DNA from: Loripinus fragilis
Lineage: Eukaryota > Mollusca > Bivalvia > Lucinida > Lucinidae
DNA length: 64,000 bases
Reading direction: 5' to 3'
Assembly (NCBI GenBank): GCA_964019695.1
Contig: OZ026525.1
Location: forward strand, 59,862,253-59,926,252
The notes beneath the pieces were generated by a model that saw nothing but the letters and a program-made list of their open reading frames with translations, was not told the DNA's origin and did no database searches. A program made the position numbers and the translations under genes. Below, in pieces: positions 46,531 to 58,483 of the stretch (positions are counted from its first letter, which is position 1; every line of letters begins with the position of its first letter).

Positions 46531-47110
46531 AAAGAGACAAATATTTGAGCAATAATACTGGTACCACTCATTATGACTCTCTCCAGGGGTCATACTGGGC
46601 AGATCAAAAGGACAGTCATAATGAGGTGATTATGACTTCCTTACAGGGGCAATAAAGTGGCCCAATGAAGGGATTTGGTATTTTATGATAAAATATTGAT
46701 CTTTATCTTAGTGATTGAAATTGTGATTAATACAGGTAAGTCCCCTCTTGAGGCCCCCATAATTTTGTGAGCTACTGAAACTGTCCCTTATCAGTTAATC
46801 CTTTAATGATCTCTATTGGACAGTAATCTTTGCCTTTAATTATAGGACAACGACCGCCACTGGTCTTTTGGTCATAACAAGAAGCTTGCTGGATTTGTCG
46901 CAATGTTTAGTTTAAACGTATTTTTGCCAATACAAAGCAAGGGGTCAGGCCACAAGTTTTTCCAACATAAGTTACGGCCCTTCCCCTACAGTATACATAC
47001 AACGCAATGGCCAGATCCTCCCTCTCCCATACACACACATCTGACAGGGGGGCAGGCTGGAGACGCCACTGACTGAAATCTGTAGTCAGCAAGCATCATT
47101 TGTTGAAATT
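46531..47110. other. Spacer without recognised gene
   Basis: Near 46570-46630 are 'ggtcatactgggcagatc' and 'gacagtcataatgag' words hinting at a small inverted repeat. No exon was seen. Confidence 0.4.
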
Positions 47111-47139
47111 GCCATTTTAACTTTGTGACTGCTAGTGTT

Positions 47140-47222
47140 CTGTGGCTTTTCCTCGCGGTGCTGTAGGTTGGTCTGCAGTGTGTGATTTTGGTATTTCCTG
47201 ATCATACTCACTTTTTTGTGAA
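47140..47222. repeat. Dispersed repeat fragment shared with 33780-33850
   Basis: 'ctcgcggtgctgtaggttgg', 'tgtgattttggtatttcctg' and 'atcatactcac' match the LINE-inserted copy at 33480-33860. Confidence 0.65.
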
Positions 47223-47459
47223 TAAAGTTTTCCTGAGATCATCTGTACTGGCCGACATCCCAACTCAGATCTTGACGGAATCTGAGATTCTTCTGTCCCC
47301 GCACTGGGGCTGTATGCCTTGCCGTTGTCCGTATAGAGAAAGAGTCGCCTGTCAAGCCATGATACCATCGAAGACATGAAGGTCCTGAAGCGCACACCTG
47401 CTCCCCTTAATAATGTTAAAATAGGTAAACGTCAACTAAGGCTTATTATTGAAACATAT

Positions 47460-48720
47460 TTTGTTTTACCCTATATGGGGGTGGCGGCCATTTTGGTCAA
47501 GACTTAGTATCCTAAACAATACCCCATTTGAAATTTGAGTTCAAACAGCCAGTGATTTATGAGAAAAAGATGTTTAGATACGTATGTGGCAGTCCAAATG
47601 AGTGACCTTGGATGTCACAGGTCAGCTTGACATTTGGTACTGATCTAAAACAATTGTCTCATTAGGTTAAACATTTCTCATTTTGGCTAATTGTGTTTTT
47701 GTCACTTTCCCATGTGGTGTCCTGAGTCATGTGTGGTGCTTGATTCCATAGATTCCTGATCTTTGCCTTCTTTCTTACTTTAATCAGTTATTGTTAAATG
47801 AATATTTCAAGAATTTCCCATAAAACTACATAAGGAATCAAATTTGACCTTGCCGTAAAATAGGTAATGGTCAACCTAGATTCATCTTTTGTGCAAACAT
47901 GGTAGGACCCGCTTCTCCAATGCTACATACCAAGTACCTAGGACATTGACCTTTTGGTTCCAGAGAAGAAGATATTTAAAGGGATTTAACCGTATATATG
48001 CATGGCAGCCATCTTGGTAATGTGACCAGTACAATTTGTATAAATTTCGGCTAACCTATCATACGGAGTCTTCATATGAAATTTGAGTTCAATTGGCCTA
48101 GCTGTTTCTGAGAAAACTGTTTGAATATATTGATGGGACTCCAATTAGAGCGACTTTGGCTGAAAGGTCAAAGGTCAACATTGACCTTTGGAAATTATTT
48201 TTGCCATTATCTCATTAGTTTTTAACATATCAAGTGAGAATAATGACTTTGGGTTCAACAGTATTCAAAAGATCAACTTTTCAAAAGAAAATCCCATTAA
48301 AATGCATTAGGAAACAAATTCCACCTTGACGCTAAGTAGTGCAGTCGGTAACGTGTCTGACTGTAGATAAGTATCTGACTGCAGCTCCAGTATTTCGTGC
48401 ACATACTTTCGTTTGTAACTGACAAAACCCTTCGGAAGAGAGGAGAATGGCCGTAGAAATTCTTTCATGATCAATCTCCACGAAAGTATGGGACCAGGCA
48501 GGAAGCAAACTCGAGACCCCTGGTTTAGAATTTCAAAGTGACTACCATGGTGGCCATCTTGAAACCATTAAACCCATTCAAACAATGGTCAAAGTGGGTC
48601 ATATAAGGATAATTTTTGCCTAGTTTGATCTAAATTCAGTAGTTTAGACGGAGATGGCGTTTGACAAAATTGTTAACAACACAAGATGGACATCCAATAT
48701 TCACAAAACCTTGGGCATCT
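47460..48720. repeat. Two to three diverged copies of a 'ggccatcttgg' repeat
   Basis: Copies at about 47460-47880, 47985-48310 and 48525-48715 share GGCCATTTTGGTCAAGA-like starts, then AAATTTGAGTTCAAT..GCCAG, 'tttctgagaaaa' and a 'aaggtca' cluster. Part of a SINE X (48346-48522) lies between the last two. No protein-coding sense was found. Confidence 0.6.
48346..48522 (-). repeat. SINE family X, rearranged fragment
   Basis: Body and head parts match 44820-44965. An inverted piece of the tRNA-like head (TGCAGTCGGTAACGTGTCTG) lies at the left. Confidence 0.65.
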
Positions 48721-48732
48721 TGTGCACAGGTG

Positions 48733-48960
48733 AGTTAACTCTTTGCATGCTGGGTAATTTTTCATGTTTTTAGTGCCGTCTGCTGATTTTCTTCAAAATT
48801 AACTGTTTTCAAAAATTTCTTTCAGTAACACTTTGATAATCATAGGCCTCGTGTCAAAGGGTTTGGATCCAGATCAGGACCGCCGTTTTGTCTATTCTGA
48901 TCTGGGTCCAAACTGTTTGCAAAGGTTTTCAGCAGTCAAAGCTAGCAAGCAAAGGGTTAA
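48733..48960. repeat. Palindromic MITE, family D
   Basis: Ends GTTAACTCTTTGCATGCTGG and 'agctagcaagcaaagggttaa'. Core GGATCCAGATCAGGAC / inverse. Confidence 0.75.
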
Positions 48961-48996
48961 AAAGAAAAAAAATCTCTGTAATATAAAATGCATATG

Positions 48997-49232
48997 TTTT
49001 ATTTTATATGTTTGTTTTCTTGCTTTACATCCCAAGTCTACAGCTATGGTCATGGCGGGACAGTCAGTTCACCTAACCACACTTTTTCCTGGGCAGGCTT
49101 GAACAACTGGTTAACCAGTAATTCGTGCACATACTTTCGCTTGTAACTGACAACAACCCTTCTTCAATGAATCAGCGGAAGGGAGGAGAATGACTGTAGA
49201 AATTATTTCATGATCAAACTCCACGAAAATAT
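48997..49232 (-). repeat. SINE family X, head-truncated
   Basis: Body words 'gggacagtcagttcaccta' and 'cgtgcacatactttcgc' are present; the tRNA head is missing. It directly follows the family D palindrome. Confidence 0.8.
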
Positions 49233-49359
49233 GGTACGCATGTGTTTAAATCAATTACATTTTCTTAGCAGTCAGACATTCTAATAGACTGAAAGTATTT
49301 GATGAGGACATCACTATTTTCCCCTTTGTTCCCATTACAGAACTTTTCCATGCTGAACT

Positions 49360-49560
49360 CAACTGAGAATGAAATTTCTCATACTCATAAATGTTAAAAT
49401 GCCAACAATTTTAATATTTATTGGCATGATAAATCCAACATCTGAGAATCTGAAAGCAAGAAGTCTTTATTTTTCAGCATTTTAGTTTTTATGAGCAGTT
49501 GAAATTTAAAGATCAGTTGAGTTGAGTATGAAAAAAGTATCATAGCCTTGGGGCTTGAAT
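49360..49560. repeat. Palindromic element, family F copy 2
   Basis: Shares 'tgctgaactcaactgagaa', 'gcatgataaatccaacatct' and 'gagtatgaaaaaagt' with 40345-40560. Confidence 0.75.
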
Positions 49561-49654
49561 ATAGTACAACAAGGATTACTTGGGTATCTATCTATTAACA
49601 AGAATGTTCATAAATTAAGATATAAACATACAAATTATGATGATATCTACATGA

Positions 49655-49862
49655 AGTAGTTTTTGATTGATTTGATTGTTTACATCCCAGTCAACAATTT
49701 TTCAGTTATGTAGGGATGGGTCTTTCTGGGTTGAGCTAGTACTAAGCAAGGATTAATGGGTCTTACTCAAGAACACAAAAATCAGTGACGCCGGTGAGGC
49801 TCCAACCCGCAACCTCACAGTCTCCAGTCAAGCACTCTACCACTGAGCCACTGCACTCCCCA
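49655..49862 (-). repeat. SINE family Y, near full length
   Basis: Minus-strand tRNA-like head (GGCTCAGTGGTAGAGTGC... GTTGCGGGTTGGAGCC) at 49855-49790, body, and an A-rich end at about 49660. Confidence 0.85.
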
Positions 49863-49875
49863 CATGAAGTAGCCT

Positions 49876-50090
49876 AACTCTGCATGCTGGGTAATTTTCT
49901 AAGCCTTGGATGTTGTCTGCTGACTATTTTCAAAATTAAGTTTTGAAAAAAAAAGTTCTGGAATATTATTATGTTCAAATTGTTTGGATCCAGATCAGAA
50001 CAGACCTTCTGTCAGTCCTGATCTGGGTCCAAACTGTTTGCAAAGAATTCAGCAGATGAAAAAAGTCACTGTTGTCAGCCTGGCAAGGAA
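49876..50090. repeat. Palindromic MITE, family D
   Basis: 'tgcatgctgggtaatttt' left, 'gtcagcctggcaaggaaag' right, core GGATCCAGATCAGAAC / inverse. Confidence 0.72.
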
Positions 50091-50423
50091 AGTAAACAAT
50101 GATTTAAAATCATGTTTGTTAATAAAATCTACTCCTTAAGTCAAAAATCATGGAGTTTGCAGTAATTTGAGCTTCATGTTAAAGGTGTTCATCTTGTAAA
50201 GAATCCAAAAGATAGAGGATCTCACAGGAGTGTTCATGTATTACTGAGTTTATTAAACTAGAGATAAAATGCCAGGCTTGCTGAGCATTAATCGCTTTTT
50301 TGCAATAAGCATAATACATTCAATAGTAAAGGAGCTCGAATGTTAGATTCTTTTTTTCATATTGCATTAAAATTACTTTGAAATCCCATACATTTTAGGC
50401 ATGAAAAAGTTAAGATTTGTCAT

Positions 50424-50631
50424 TACAGTAAAACCTGTCTTAAGCGGTCACTCGGAAAGAAGACCAAAATTTAGTTTTCAAGACCGATTATCACTTAATG
50501 CAGGTCAAGTCTTGTAGAATGCTCCAAAAGAGCATCCTGCAATACTTTTGACCTTCATTAAGCTACCATTTGTCTATAAGACCTCTGTTTTGTCTATTTT
50601 TGAGTAGCCGCTTTAGACAGGTTTTACTGTA
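50424..50631. mobile_element. MITE family B, complete
   Basis: Inverted ends TACAGTAAAACCTGTCTTAA / GACAGGTTTTACTGTA bounded by TA, with inner arms CGATTATCACTTAATGCAGG. Tc1/mariner-like ends, no coding. Confidence 0.92.
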
Positions 50632-50869
50632 TGTGTGCAACATTGTTATGGACATCATTACATGTTACAAAATATCTAAAACACTGTTGGTTTATTGATT
50701 TTGATACATGGCATCATATCACTCTCAGATGTAATGCCATATGATAAATGATTATATTCTATGAATAGCTATGCTGTGTGTAGTTCAAATAACTGTTTCA
50801 ATGACTAGACATTTCTTTTAAGTGTCAATAACCAAAAGAAAAAGTCAAATTTGTCAAAGAGCTATGTAC

Positions 50870-51415
50870 ATTAAGGGGCTATTTTGGCCCCCCCTACGAG
50901 GCTAAGAAACGCCAATCTCTTATTAGTTTATTAGAACAATAGCCAAAGTGTAAAAGTCTGGAATATATTAGACTTTTACTGTCGCTATGGTATCAAAAAT
51001 TGCCGCCAAAATAGGCTGAATAGGAAAGTGGCCATTTTGGAGCAAATTTGGGACAATTTACTGAGAAATTAACATAGAGCACAAGCAAATACCAAAAAGA
51101 TATTTTCACAGATGCTGAGAATTATCATGGCACACCACATATCAAAAGGTTTTTTGGTATTTAGCTGTGCTGATATCTAATTCTTAAAATATTGGTCTCC
51201 AAAAGCCTTAAATTTGGCCCAAAATGGCAACTTCTCTACTTTGAGCCTATTTTGTCGGCCATTTTTGTTACCATAGCAACAGAAAAAGTTAAATAAATGA
51301 CAGAGTTTTATATTTGAGTTGTTGTTCAGAAGAAATTGGTGAAAAGCAACTTCAGCTTTTGGCTCCACAGGGAGCCAAATTAGTCCCTTCTGTAGCTCTT
51401 TCATCCCATGCCATA
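50870..51415. mobile_element. ~545-bp foldback repeat (family R2)
   Basis: The left half is the inverse of the right half with moderate divergence: 'aaaatgg' + CCACTTTCC-type words, 'cagcctattttg', and 'gagccaaa' at both ends. A single arm occurs at 34555-34880. Confidence 0.72.
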
Positions 51416-51799
51416 AAGTTATCCTATGGGAAAAAAAGAGTAAATAACAAAATGAATTCCACGGACTGTGGTGTCACACCAGCTAGGGCCAGGCTGAAGT
51501 CCCATTTGGTTTGAAGCAAACAGTTTGTATGCTAAAAGAACATGCTTACATTGGTGTAAGTTTAATTTCCAAAATCGTAACTTACAGTATGCCTACAAAA
51601 TATTAATAATATCAAGTTCAAAAGGTCAGTTGCCTTTAGATAAACTGAGTATAAATCAGAGAAGCTACTGTTAGTGCAATCTGTCGAATTCAAAACTTTG
51701 AGGCTGACTTTCCATAGAAACTCAGCCTCAAAATCCTGAATTCAGGAATAATCCTGAACACTTTCACCCATGTGCTTAGTACAATTACTTTGCATGATT

Positions 51800-52098
51800 T
51801 GTTTGTTTGTTTTGTTGCTTTACGTCCCAAGTCAACAGCTATGGTCATGGCGGGACAGTCAGTACACCTAACCACACTTTTTCTTGGGCAAGCTTGAACA
51901 AGCAGTTAACCAGTACTTCGTGCACATACTTTCGCTTGTAACTGACAAAAACCCTTCTTGAATGATTCAGTGGAAGGAAGGTACGTAGAAATTATTTCAT
52001 GATCAATCTCCAGGAAAGTATGGGACTGGGCCGGGATCTAACTCGAGACACCTGGATCTGCAGTCAGACTGGCATCTGTTGCTAGACTCGTTGCAAGA
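51800..52098 (-). repeat. SINE family X copy
   Basis: The tail (GTTTGTTTGTTTTGTTGC on +), body 'ggacagtcagtacaccta' and degenerate head near 52040-52095 are all present. Confidence 0.83.
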
Positions 52099-52247
52099 TT
52101 TGACACTGCTTTAGCTGCTGCAGAGAAACACTTTAACAGAAGGATCAACAAATGTATGAACAAATGGATGATTGGGAATTTGAACTTCTATCATAGGCCA
52201 CCTCAGGCATCGCCTAGAATTCCTTTGCATACATGCAATTGCCAGTT

Positions 52248-52447
52248 TATTTTGTTTGATTTGATTCTTTACATCCCATCAACAATCTTTCAGTTAAACA
52301 GGGACGGGTCTTCCTAGGTTGAACCAGTACTAATTTAGGATTAATGTGTCTAATTCAAGGACACAATGCAGTGATGCCGGTGAGGCTCGAATCCCCGGCC
52401 CCTCGGTCTCAAGTCAAGCACTCTACCACTGAGCCACTGCGCTCCCT
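52248..52447 (-). repeat. SINE family Y, full length
   Basis: Head GCTCAGTGGTAGAGTGCTTG and GGGGATTCGAGCCTC on the minus strand at 52440-52375, then body and A-rich end. Confidence 0.87.
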
Positions 52448-52815
52448 TTGCCAGTTTATAACATGATTTGCGTATAATACTGTCCATTCCTATGGAGATA
52501 TAATGGGACTGCAGTGTGTATAGCATAATAAACATCACAGATCTCATAGTTTGTGAGTAATGAATTTGCGTTGACTGAACAATCAAAACTGCATGACAAA
52601 TGTGCAGGAGACCAAAAATGACATAAAAATAGACAACTATACCTTGCCATGCCAAAGCAGACTTGACAAAAATGCACTAAACTGCCTCTTAAGATAATTT
52701 CTGTGAGAGTCACAATGTATGTCTCCAAGGAAACTTATTAGAGATTTATCGCCAAAAACATCATAAGCTGTCATGCACCACATAGCCATGTAACTTTCTA
52801 TGACGCAATGTGTTA

Positions 52816-53021
52816 GTCCACAGGCACCTAGATAAGAGTGTGTAATTAAATAATAATTATCTTATTTCTCAACCAAAACATATGTTGTGGGTACTCAAAA
52901 GAACCGTCTCAACGAGACGGTTCTTTTGAGCACCCAAAACATATGTTTAAACTGATGGGTAAGAAAATATTTACAATTTTACACTCAAACATGTTGTGTA
53001 CATGTATCTTGGCCTGTGGAC
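52816..53021. repeat. MITE family A copy (inverse orientation)
   Basis: Ends CCACAGGCACCTAGATAAGA and 'tatcttggcctgtgg'; core GAACCGTCTCAACGAGACGG. Confidence 0.85.
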
Positions 53022-53076
53022 CACAATAGCCACTGTACTCAATAAATAGCTGCCATCATCTCTCTTCATACTTGTC

Positions 53077-53091
53077 TTCAAGACTGGGACT
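53077..53091 (-). CDS. MED19: MED19, probable last coding exon (short C-terminus)
   Basis: On the minus strand a strong acceptor (CTAAAC branch-like site, then TTTTTATTTTCAG) ends at 53092. The exon 57490-57633 leaves one G, and joining it to AG TCC CAG TCT TGA gives Glu-Ser-Gln-Ser-stop. The 3'UTR would continue leftwards. The intron would be 4.4 kb. A competing acceptor with the same phase is at 54728, so this end is provisional. Confidence 0.45.
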
Positions 53092-54567
53092 CTGAAAATA
53101 AAAACATCGTTTAGGGAAGAGAGCAAATCCCCTGACAAAAAAGAACATGATAAGAAGTTACAAACTAACTCCCCAAGTACAATATATAGAGTTTAATATG
53201 AAATAGGCACACCTAATGGGCAACCAACCATCAATTGATCTGAGAAGATAGCACAGTATATGGTATACCTTGTGAGTCGGTACTCGTGTGAGTATAAAAA
53301 GTAAGCAAGAACACAAATGTCAGGAATCGATACAATTAGTATCACACCTGACCCAGAACACCTTATGGAAAAGTGACAAAAAAAGAAAACGTCACATACA
53401 GAAGAGCCTTGAGGGTCAGCTCAGACTCAGGGCCATCGCCGTATATTTCAAAGTGGTCCGACGGAGGAAACCATCGAGTGACGAAGGCACGAAGGGGTGG
53501 AGAGCACTAGAGGGGTATCATTCCACCCTATCGTTAGCCCCCCCCCCCAGTTTTGCTTTAATTTTTAGCGCTTCTATGTTCGTTTTTAATGGGTTTTAAT
53601 ATGTTTGGGACTAGATTGCAGTCGCTTTGGATCATGTATTTTTTTTTTGCTAGAGTGGAGTGAAAAACCGAATGCTGGACATAATCTTTTTGAGACAGTT
53701 ACAATTTTCGCTTTTTTCCTCGGCATGTTACTTTGAGAAGTGTTTCCACAGGTTTTTGTCAAAGTACTTTTAGCACTGATCCTTGCGTTGTGGTTTCAAA
53801 AAAATATACACTATAGCGTCTTTTCAAGCAGGCTTCATCTAGATTTTGACTGCGCATTTTTCCTTGACGACTTCCCTTGTTGATGACAAAAGGTGAGATC
53901 ATTGGCTTCATCGTTATGAAGCCGGGGCCTTATGTCGAACTACGATGGTTAAACACTTCTCTGTCCACATGGTCCAGGCTTCTTTAAGGCAAATGAAGGT
54001 TGGAGGAACCGAGCACACTTGTGCAAAATTGGAACAGGCAGGACTTGTATATCCATAACAGAATAGACATGGGCTCACAATGCTCATATATATAAATTCA
54101 CAACGTTTTAAACATATTTTTACGCCCAATATGTTGTTTCATTTATAATCATTAGAAGAGGAAAAAGCAAATTGTCAATATGAGTGAAACAAAACTGGAT
54201 CACAGAAATTATCATGACTTTTAATAAATGAGTCTCAAAATGAGAAAACCCATTTTTGGCGTTTTTGACCAAGCAAGACTCAAACCAACCTGCTCAGGTA
54301 CAGAGATTCGCTAGAATGCTGAGATTTTGCTTGTAACAAGTTTATCAATTATACTTTCCAGAGAGTGAACAACAAAGTCGCTGACCAGATTGCGCGTCTG
54401 CGTAGGTTGGTCTGCGCCTTTGTTGTTGAAATGCAACTACCTAAGGTTTTCCAGCGACACGACCCATAACCCATATCTCTGTGACTGCTTGTTTTAACAC
54501 CTTGGCAATGTCTATTAATGACATGCGCAACATTCCGAGTGTTTCAGTAAATACTATTGTCGCATGA
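53092..54567. other. Probable MED19 intron part; poly-C run at 53541-53549
   Basis: No exon was recognised. A 103-codon + strand frame (53288-53599) ends in low-complexity sequence and shows no family resemblance. An inverted pair of words around 54355-54425 ('gcgcgtctgcgtaggttgg', 'gcgcctttgttgttg') resembles a fragment at 10968-11000. Confidence 0.45.
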
Positions 54568-54728
54568 TTAAATAAAATCAGAGGTAAGCTCAAAGAAAAA
54601 AGAACCGAAACGAGATAAAGGAACACGGTGGAAAGCATACTCAGCCAAAACAGTGGGTCCAGCAAATGCTGCACCTGCCGGACCGGCGAAGACGGCCTTA
54701 GCCCCTTTCCCAACAGATGACCACAAGG
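54568..54728 (-). other. Candidate exon of unknown assignment
   Basis: After a good acceptor (TATGTGTCTTGCAG, exon from 54728) the minus strand reads 52 codons to TAA, rich in Gly/Ala (GKGAKAVFAGPAGAAFAGP), with G-first codons typical of coding DNA. Its phase also fits MED19 exon 57490-57633. Known MED19 tails do not look like this. It could be an alternative MED19 end, part of another gene, or chance. Confidence 0.3.
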
Positions 54729-54948
54729 CTGCAAGACACATACAAGGCAATATGTCAGCGGCGAACACAAATAAAGAAGTACCGCCTTGGAACGGTCAGT
54801 AAGAAAAGTACTGGAGTGAAAAACTAGTATCGCTAGTTTAAAAGCTTTGAGCATAAGGAAAAAATGAAATAATCCTGCAAGCTATTTTAAAGGCGCTGGG
54901 ACCCTTTAACAGAGGTTCCTATTGGATACCATGAGGATTTGTAATTTG

Positions 54949-55180
54949 AGCAGCGACATGTGATTTCCAACAATGTGGCATTTTGACAAGTGTAGACTCA
55001 GACGAGCCTGTGTAGTCTCCTTTTAAGCTTGGAAACTCAAAATGATGTTCAGTCAGTAGTATAACACTCATAGAAAAATCAAGCAACTAGCAAAGGCTCT
55101 GATCAGACTGTGTGTATGCCCAGGCTGATCTGAGTCTTTGCTGGTCGCACATATCACATTGTTGGAAATCTCATGTCGCG
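54949..55180. repeat. Inverted-repeat element
   Basis: Ends GCGACATGTGATTTCCAACA and its near inverse (TGTTGGAAATCTCATGTCGC). Interior words 'cagacgagcctgtgtag' and 'cccaggctgatctgagtc'. Confidence 0.75.
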
Positions 55181-56867
55181 GCTCACATCAAAGGTGCGGC
55201 GATGCGATGCACGTGCCAGTTGGCGTTTGGCTCAAGACGTTATCACGTTGTCACGTAACTTTATAAGAATTGTGACATCACATCATAGGGATCATGCAAC
55301 CGCTTGCCTGAAAGAGCTTTCACTACCGTTCAAGCTCCTGGTGATAGAAAAAATCCCTTGGTGTTATGGCTAAAATCTAGTGTTTAGCTAAAATCTGACT
55401 TTAATATCAACAAAACTGGCATCTTCGCGATTCACTTTTACTTTTTGTATTTTTTCAATGCTAATGGTGATCACTACATATTTTTCAACAGTAGAATAAG
55501 GTTCTTAGTTCAATCTAGATTGGATCCCCTCATCGACTCCGTATAGATACCGGAACTGGGCGATTTCGAAAATATTTTCTATACGTATTTGAAGATGAAT
55601 AGTCGTGAATAGAACAGAACAGAGCCTCTCTAGTAGTAACGCAACCAACTCTCGTGTTGCCCCGCTCCGCGAGGCAACACTCGTTGGTTGGTTGCTATCA
55701 ATAGTTCTATTTAAAATATGGGATTTATAAACCGAGGGAGGTCATAAATCTGATAAAGAAATGAGTGCACAAGCATGAATAGAATGATTAAATAAACTGT
55801 ATATTACATGTATTCTGCTTGAACTGCTTGCTCAAATTAAGAAAATACTATGGTATGTGATGTGGCATACTAGCAGGATCATGGCATATCTAATTCCAAC
55901 ACAAGTAGTAATACTTCAGCTAGCTGGTCCCTGCAGAAAAAATGGAAGTCCGCCATTTTTGGAAATTTTCTTCGCCGAGTCCACCCCAGAATTTCAAACG
56001 CTTGTAACTTTTTTTATAAGTGAACGAAAACATAAAGTGTGGGTAGTCATTTTCTTAGTTAGATCGTAACATACATTTTGGTACTAAATTTATTGTGTTT
56101 TTTCTAGAATTTTTCGTTTTTGTTCCTCGATCCTCCAGTTTCAGTGTTGGAAGACAGAAACGTTATGCAACGTCATCGCATGTGTAAATGACGTCATTTG
56201 TTAATGTTTGTGACATCAAAAGTGCAGAGAAGCGTTATGCTTGTTTAAAAATTGTAAATAATGAAACGAAAATGAATATGACATGCATTTCATCTCATCA
56301 ATGCCTTGGGTCTAAAGGCCTGCCAGCTAAAGGGATTCATTTCCCTAGAGGAAATAAATCTTTCTATGCAAAAACAAAATTACAGATTTTATTTATTTGA
56401 TAAATCATGGTATTTTTTGTCAAACATGTAATATATACATGTAGGGGTCAGCTCACAAGATTTTGCGACCTATGGCATGCATGAGCAGCAAAGGCTCAGA
56501 CGAGCCTTCACATATGCTTAGTCTCCCCAAAGCCTTCACTCTTCACATACACTGGGAAAATTCATCAGAATGACAGGTTTAAATGGTATGAGTTGAGATG
56601 ATCACAAGCCTTCAAAATTTATCTAAGGCAGTTAACTTAAAACAGAAAGAAAAGATGATCAATCATTTTTGCATGCGGCACATCGTCTTGCCGGATATAA
56701 AACCCTACTGAACATAATCAAAATATCTCAAGGGGTATGAATGTTGTTTAAGGCACAAGCTTTCACCTACAGACTGATGGGGGGATGGAATGATGCCAGG
56801 CTAATGGGTATACCCCCTGATTTTGTTGGTAAGGGATAATTTCATGTTGATGCTAATTAGGTAGCAG
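55181..56867. other. Intronic spacer, one hairpin
   Basis: A hairpin at about 55640-55700 is built of CAACCAACTCTCGTGTTGCC and GGCAACACTCGTTGGTTGG. Nothing else was recognised on either strand. Short frames at 55173, 55857 and 56188 have no family features. Confidence 0.45.
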
Positions 56868-57255
56868 GTCTTTAAATAAGAATGAGCAATTAAAAATTAA
56901 TTTTCTTATTTCTCAATCAAAACATATGTTGTGGGTACTCAAAAGAACCGTCTCAATGAGACGGTTCTTTTGAGCACCCAAAACAAATGTTTTGAACTGA
57001 TAGGTAAGATTCTTTAGAACTACAGTAAAACCTGTCTAAAATGGCCACTCTCAAAAACACTAAAAATTGGATTTCAAACCCAATTATCGCTTAATGCTGG
57101 TCAAAAGTATTGCAGAATGCTCCAAGGGGAGCATACTGCAATACTTTCGACCTTCACTAAGCTACCGTTCGTTAGTTAGGTCTTTGTTTTGTCTATTTTT
57201 GAGTGGCCGCTTCAGACAGGTTTTACTGTATTCACAATTTTACACTCATTCTTTT
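56868..57255. repeat. MITE family A copy split by MITE B
   Basis: The family A hairpin (AAGAACCGTCTCAATGAGAC) is at 56940-56985. The right flank ('attcacaattttacactcat') resumes only after the MITE B at 57021-57230. Confidence 0.85.
57021..57230. mobile_element. MITE family B, complete, nested in MITE A
   Basis: TACAGTAAAACCTGTCTAAA ... CAGACAGGTTTTACTGTA, TA-bounded, inner arms as in 50424-50631. Confidence 0.92.
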
Positions 57256-57269
57256 TTCGGGGAGGGACG

Positions 57270-57472
57270 GGGGGATGGACGCATCCAAAAAGGGACCTGA
57301 AAGCGTTTTTGTTCTAGTCTAGTCATCAACATAATCCACAGAGGGCCATACAAACCTCCATTCTCGAGGGGGTGGGGTCTTAACAGTATTCCAAATGAAA
57401 CATAGCCACTTGTGATTCCCGCCCCCCCCCCCCCCCCCCACCCCCCCCCCTCCCTGTGGATCTGCGCATGAA
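57270..57472. mobile_element. GGATCC-type element with poly-C, diverged
   Basis: Ends 'ggatggacgcatcc' and 'tgtggatctgcgcatg', with long C runs at about 57421-57450. It finishes 18 bases from the MED19 exon's donor. Confidence 0.6.
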
Positions 57473-57489
57473 CAGTTTACTTCACTTAC

Positions 57490-57633
57490 CATCATCTTTC
57501 TCTTTCACTCTTTTTTTCTTCTTTTTCTTTTTTCTTCCTTTCTCTTTTCCAGCTTCTTTCTGTGCTGGATCTTCCACTCCTTTTGCTGGTTTCTTGTGTT
57601 TGGACTTCTCATGGCTACCTTCTGCTGTGTTTT
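57490..57633 (-). CDS. MED19: MED19, lysine-rich exon
   Basis: Acceptor TTTTGTAG|AA and donor GATG|GTAAGT; 144 bases, entering with 2 bases and leaving 1. It encodes 47 full residues starting NTAEGSHEKSKHKKPAKG and ending in a basic run (GRKKKKKKKRVKEKDD). This matches the Lys-rich C-terminal tail of animal MED19 that follows the QETP segment, and probably serves as nuclear-localisation and nucleic-acid- or protein-binding surface. The family context comes from the neighbouring exons. Confidence 0.85.
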
Positions 57634-57861
57634 CTACAAAACAACAACAAAGATACTATAAGAATCTATCATGAGTGTGAGGATGCCGATGGGATAGAAA
57701 AATCTGCCACAAGGATCAACGTTTGGCATCACCAGGCTTGCCGAGTGATGACAAACGGTGATCCGCGTGACAGATTTATCTATCCCAGCTTCATACAAAT
57801 AATATATTATTTTTCTTGACAGATGTCCCCCAACCATTAAATACTGCATTTTTTTTACATT

Positions 57862-58085
57862 TAACCCTTTACTCCATATGCTATTTTAGATCATGACATC
57901 ATTTTCTATTTTTAGACAAAATTGAAAAAATTCCAGAAAAAATTAATTTAAGTTTTGAATACTTTTGAATATATTATGGAAAATGGAGCATTTGCTCTCA
58001 AAGAGCAAATGCTCCATTTTCCATAATATTTTCAAAAACATGATATTTCAAAGGCGTTAAAGGCATTATTATGGGGTAAAGTGTT
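57862..58085. repeat. Palindromic element with perfect 68-bp core
   Basis: Core at about 57967-58034: ATTATGGAAAATGGAGCATT and its exact inverse around CTCAAAGAG. Outer arms from 'aaccctttactcca' to 'atggggtaaagtgtt' are weaker. Confidence 0.85.
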
Positions 58086-58483
58086 AAGCAAGAGCTCTGC
58101 CAATTGTGCATTATACGCCTGTTTACTAAGACAGTGGGGGCATCATATGAACCTTAGAAATTAGGACAAGGTCACAAAAAACCTTATCAAGTCTTCCACA
58201 AGCCCCAATGTTATATCCATGCAAATTTGGTTCAAATCTGCCAACTAGTTCATGAGATATCTTGCGCACAAGAAAACGGCATACCAACTCCAACGCTTAC
58301 GGTCACACCAACGGGGATTGGATCCGCACCAAAAACAATATGCCCCCTCCCCTTCAGTGGATGGACATAAATTATGCCCAAGTGCAGCAGTTCTATATTT
58401 TTTCAGAAGCAGGGATTACTTTTGGGGGCGAGATATAGAGAGAGCTGCTCATATTTCTGCCAAAAATCTGATTAAAACTGGCT

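Noticed and set aside
53288..53599. 103-residue + strand frame
   Set aside because: It has no recognisable domain, ends in low-complexity sequence next to a C run, and lies antisense in the probable MED19 intron.
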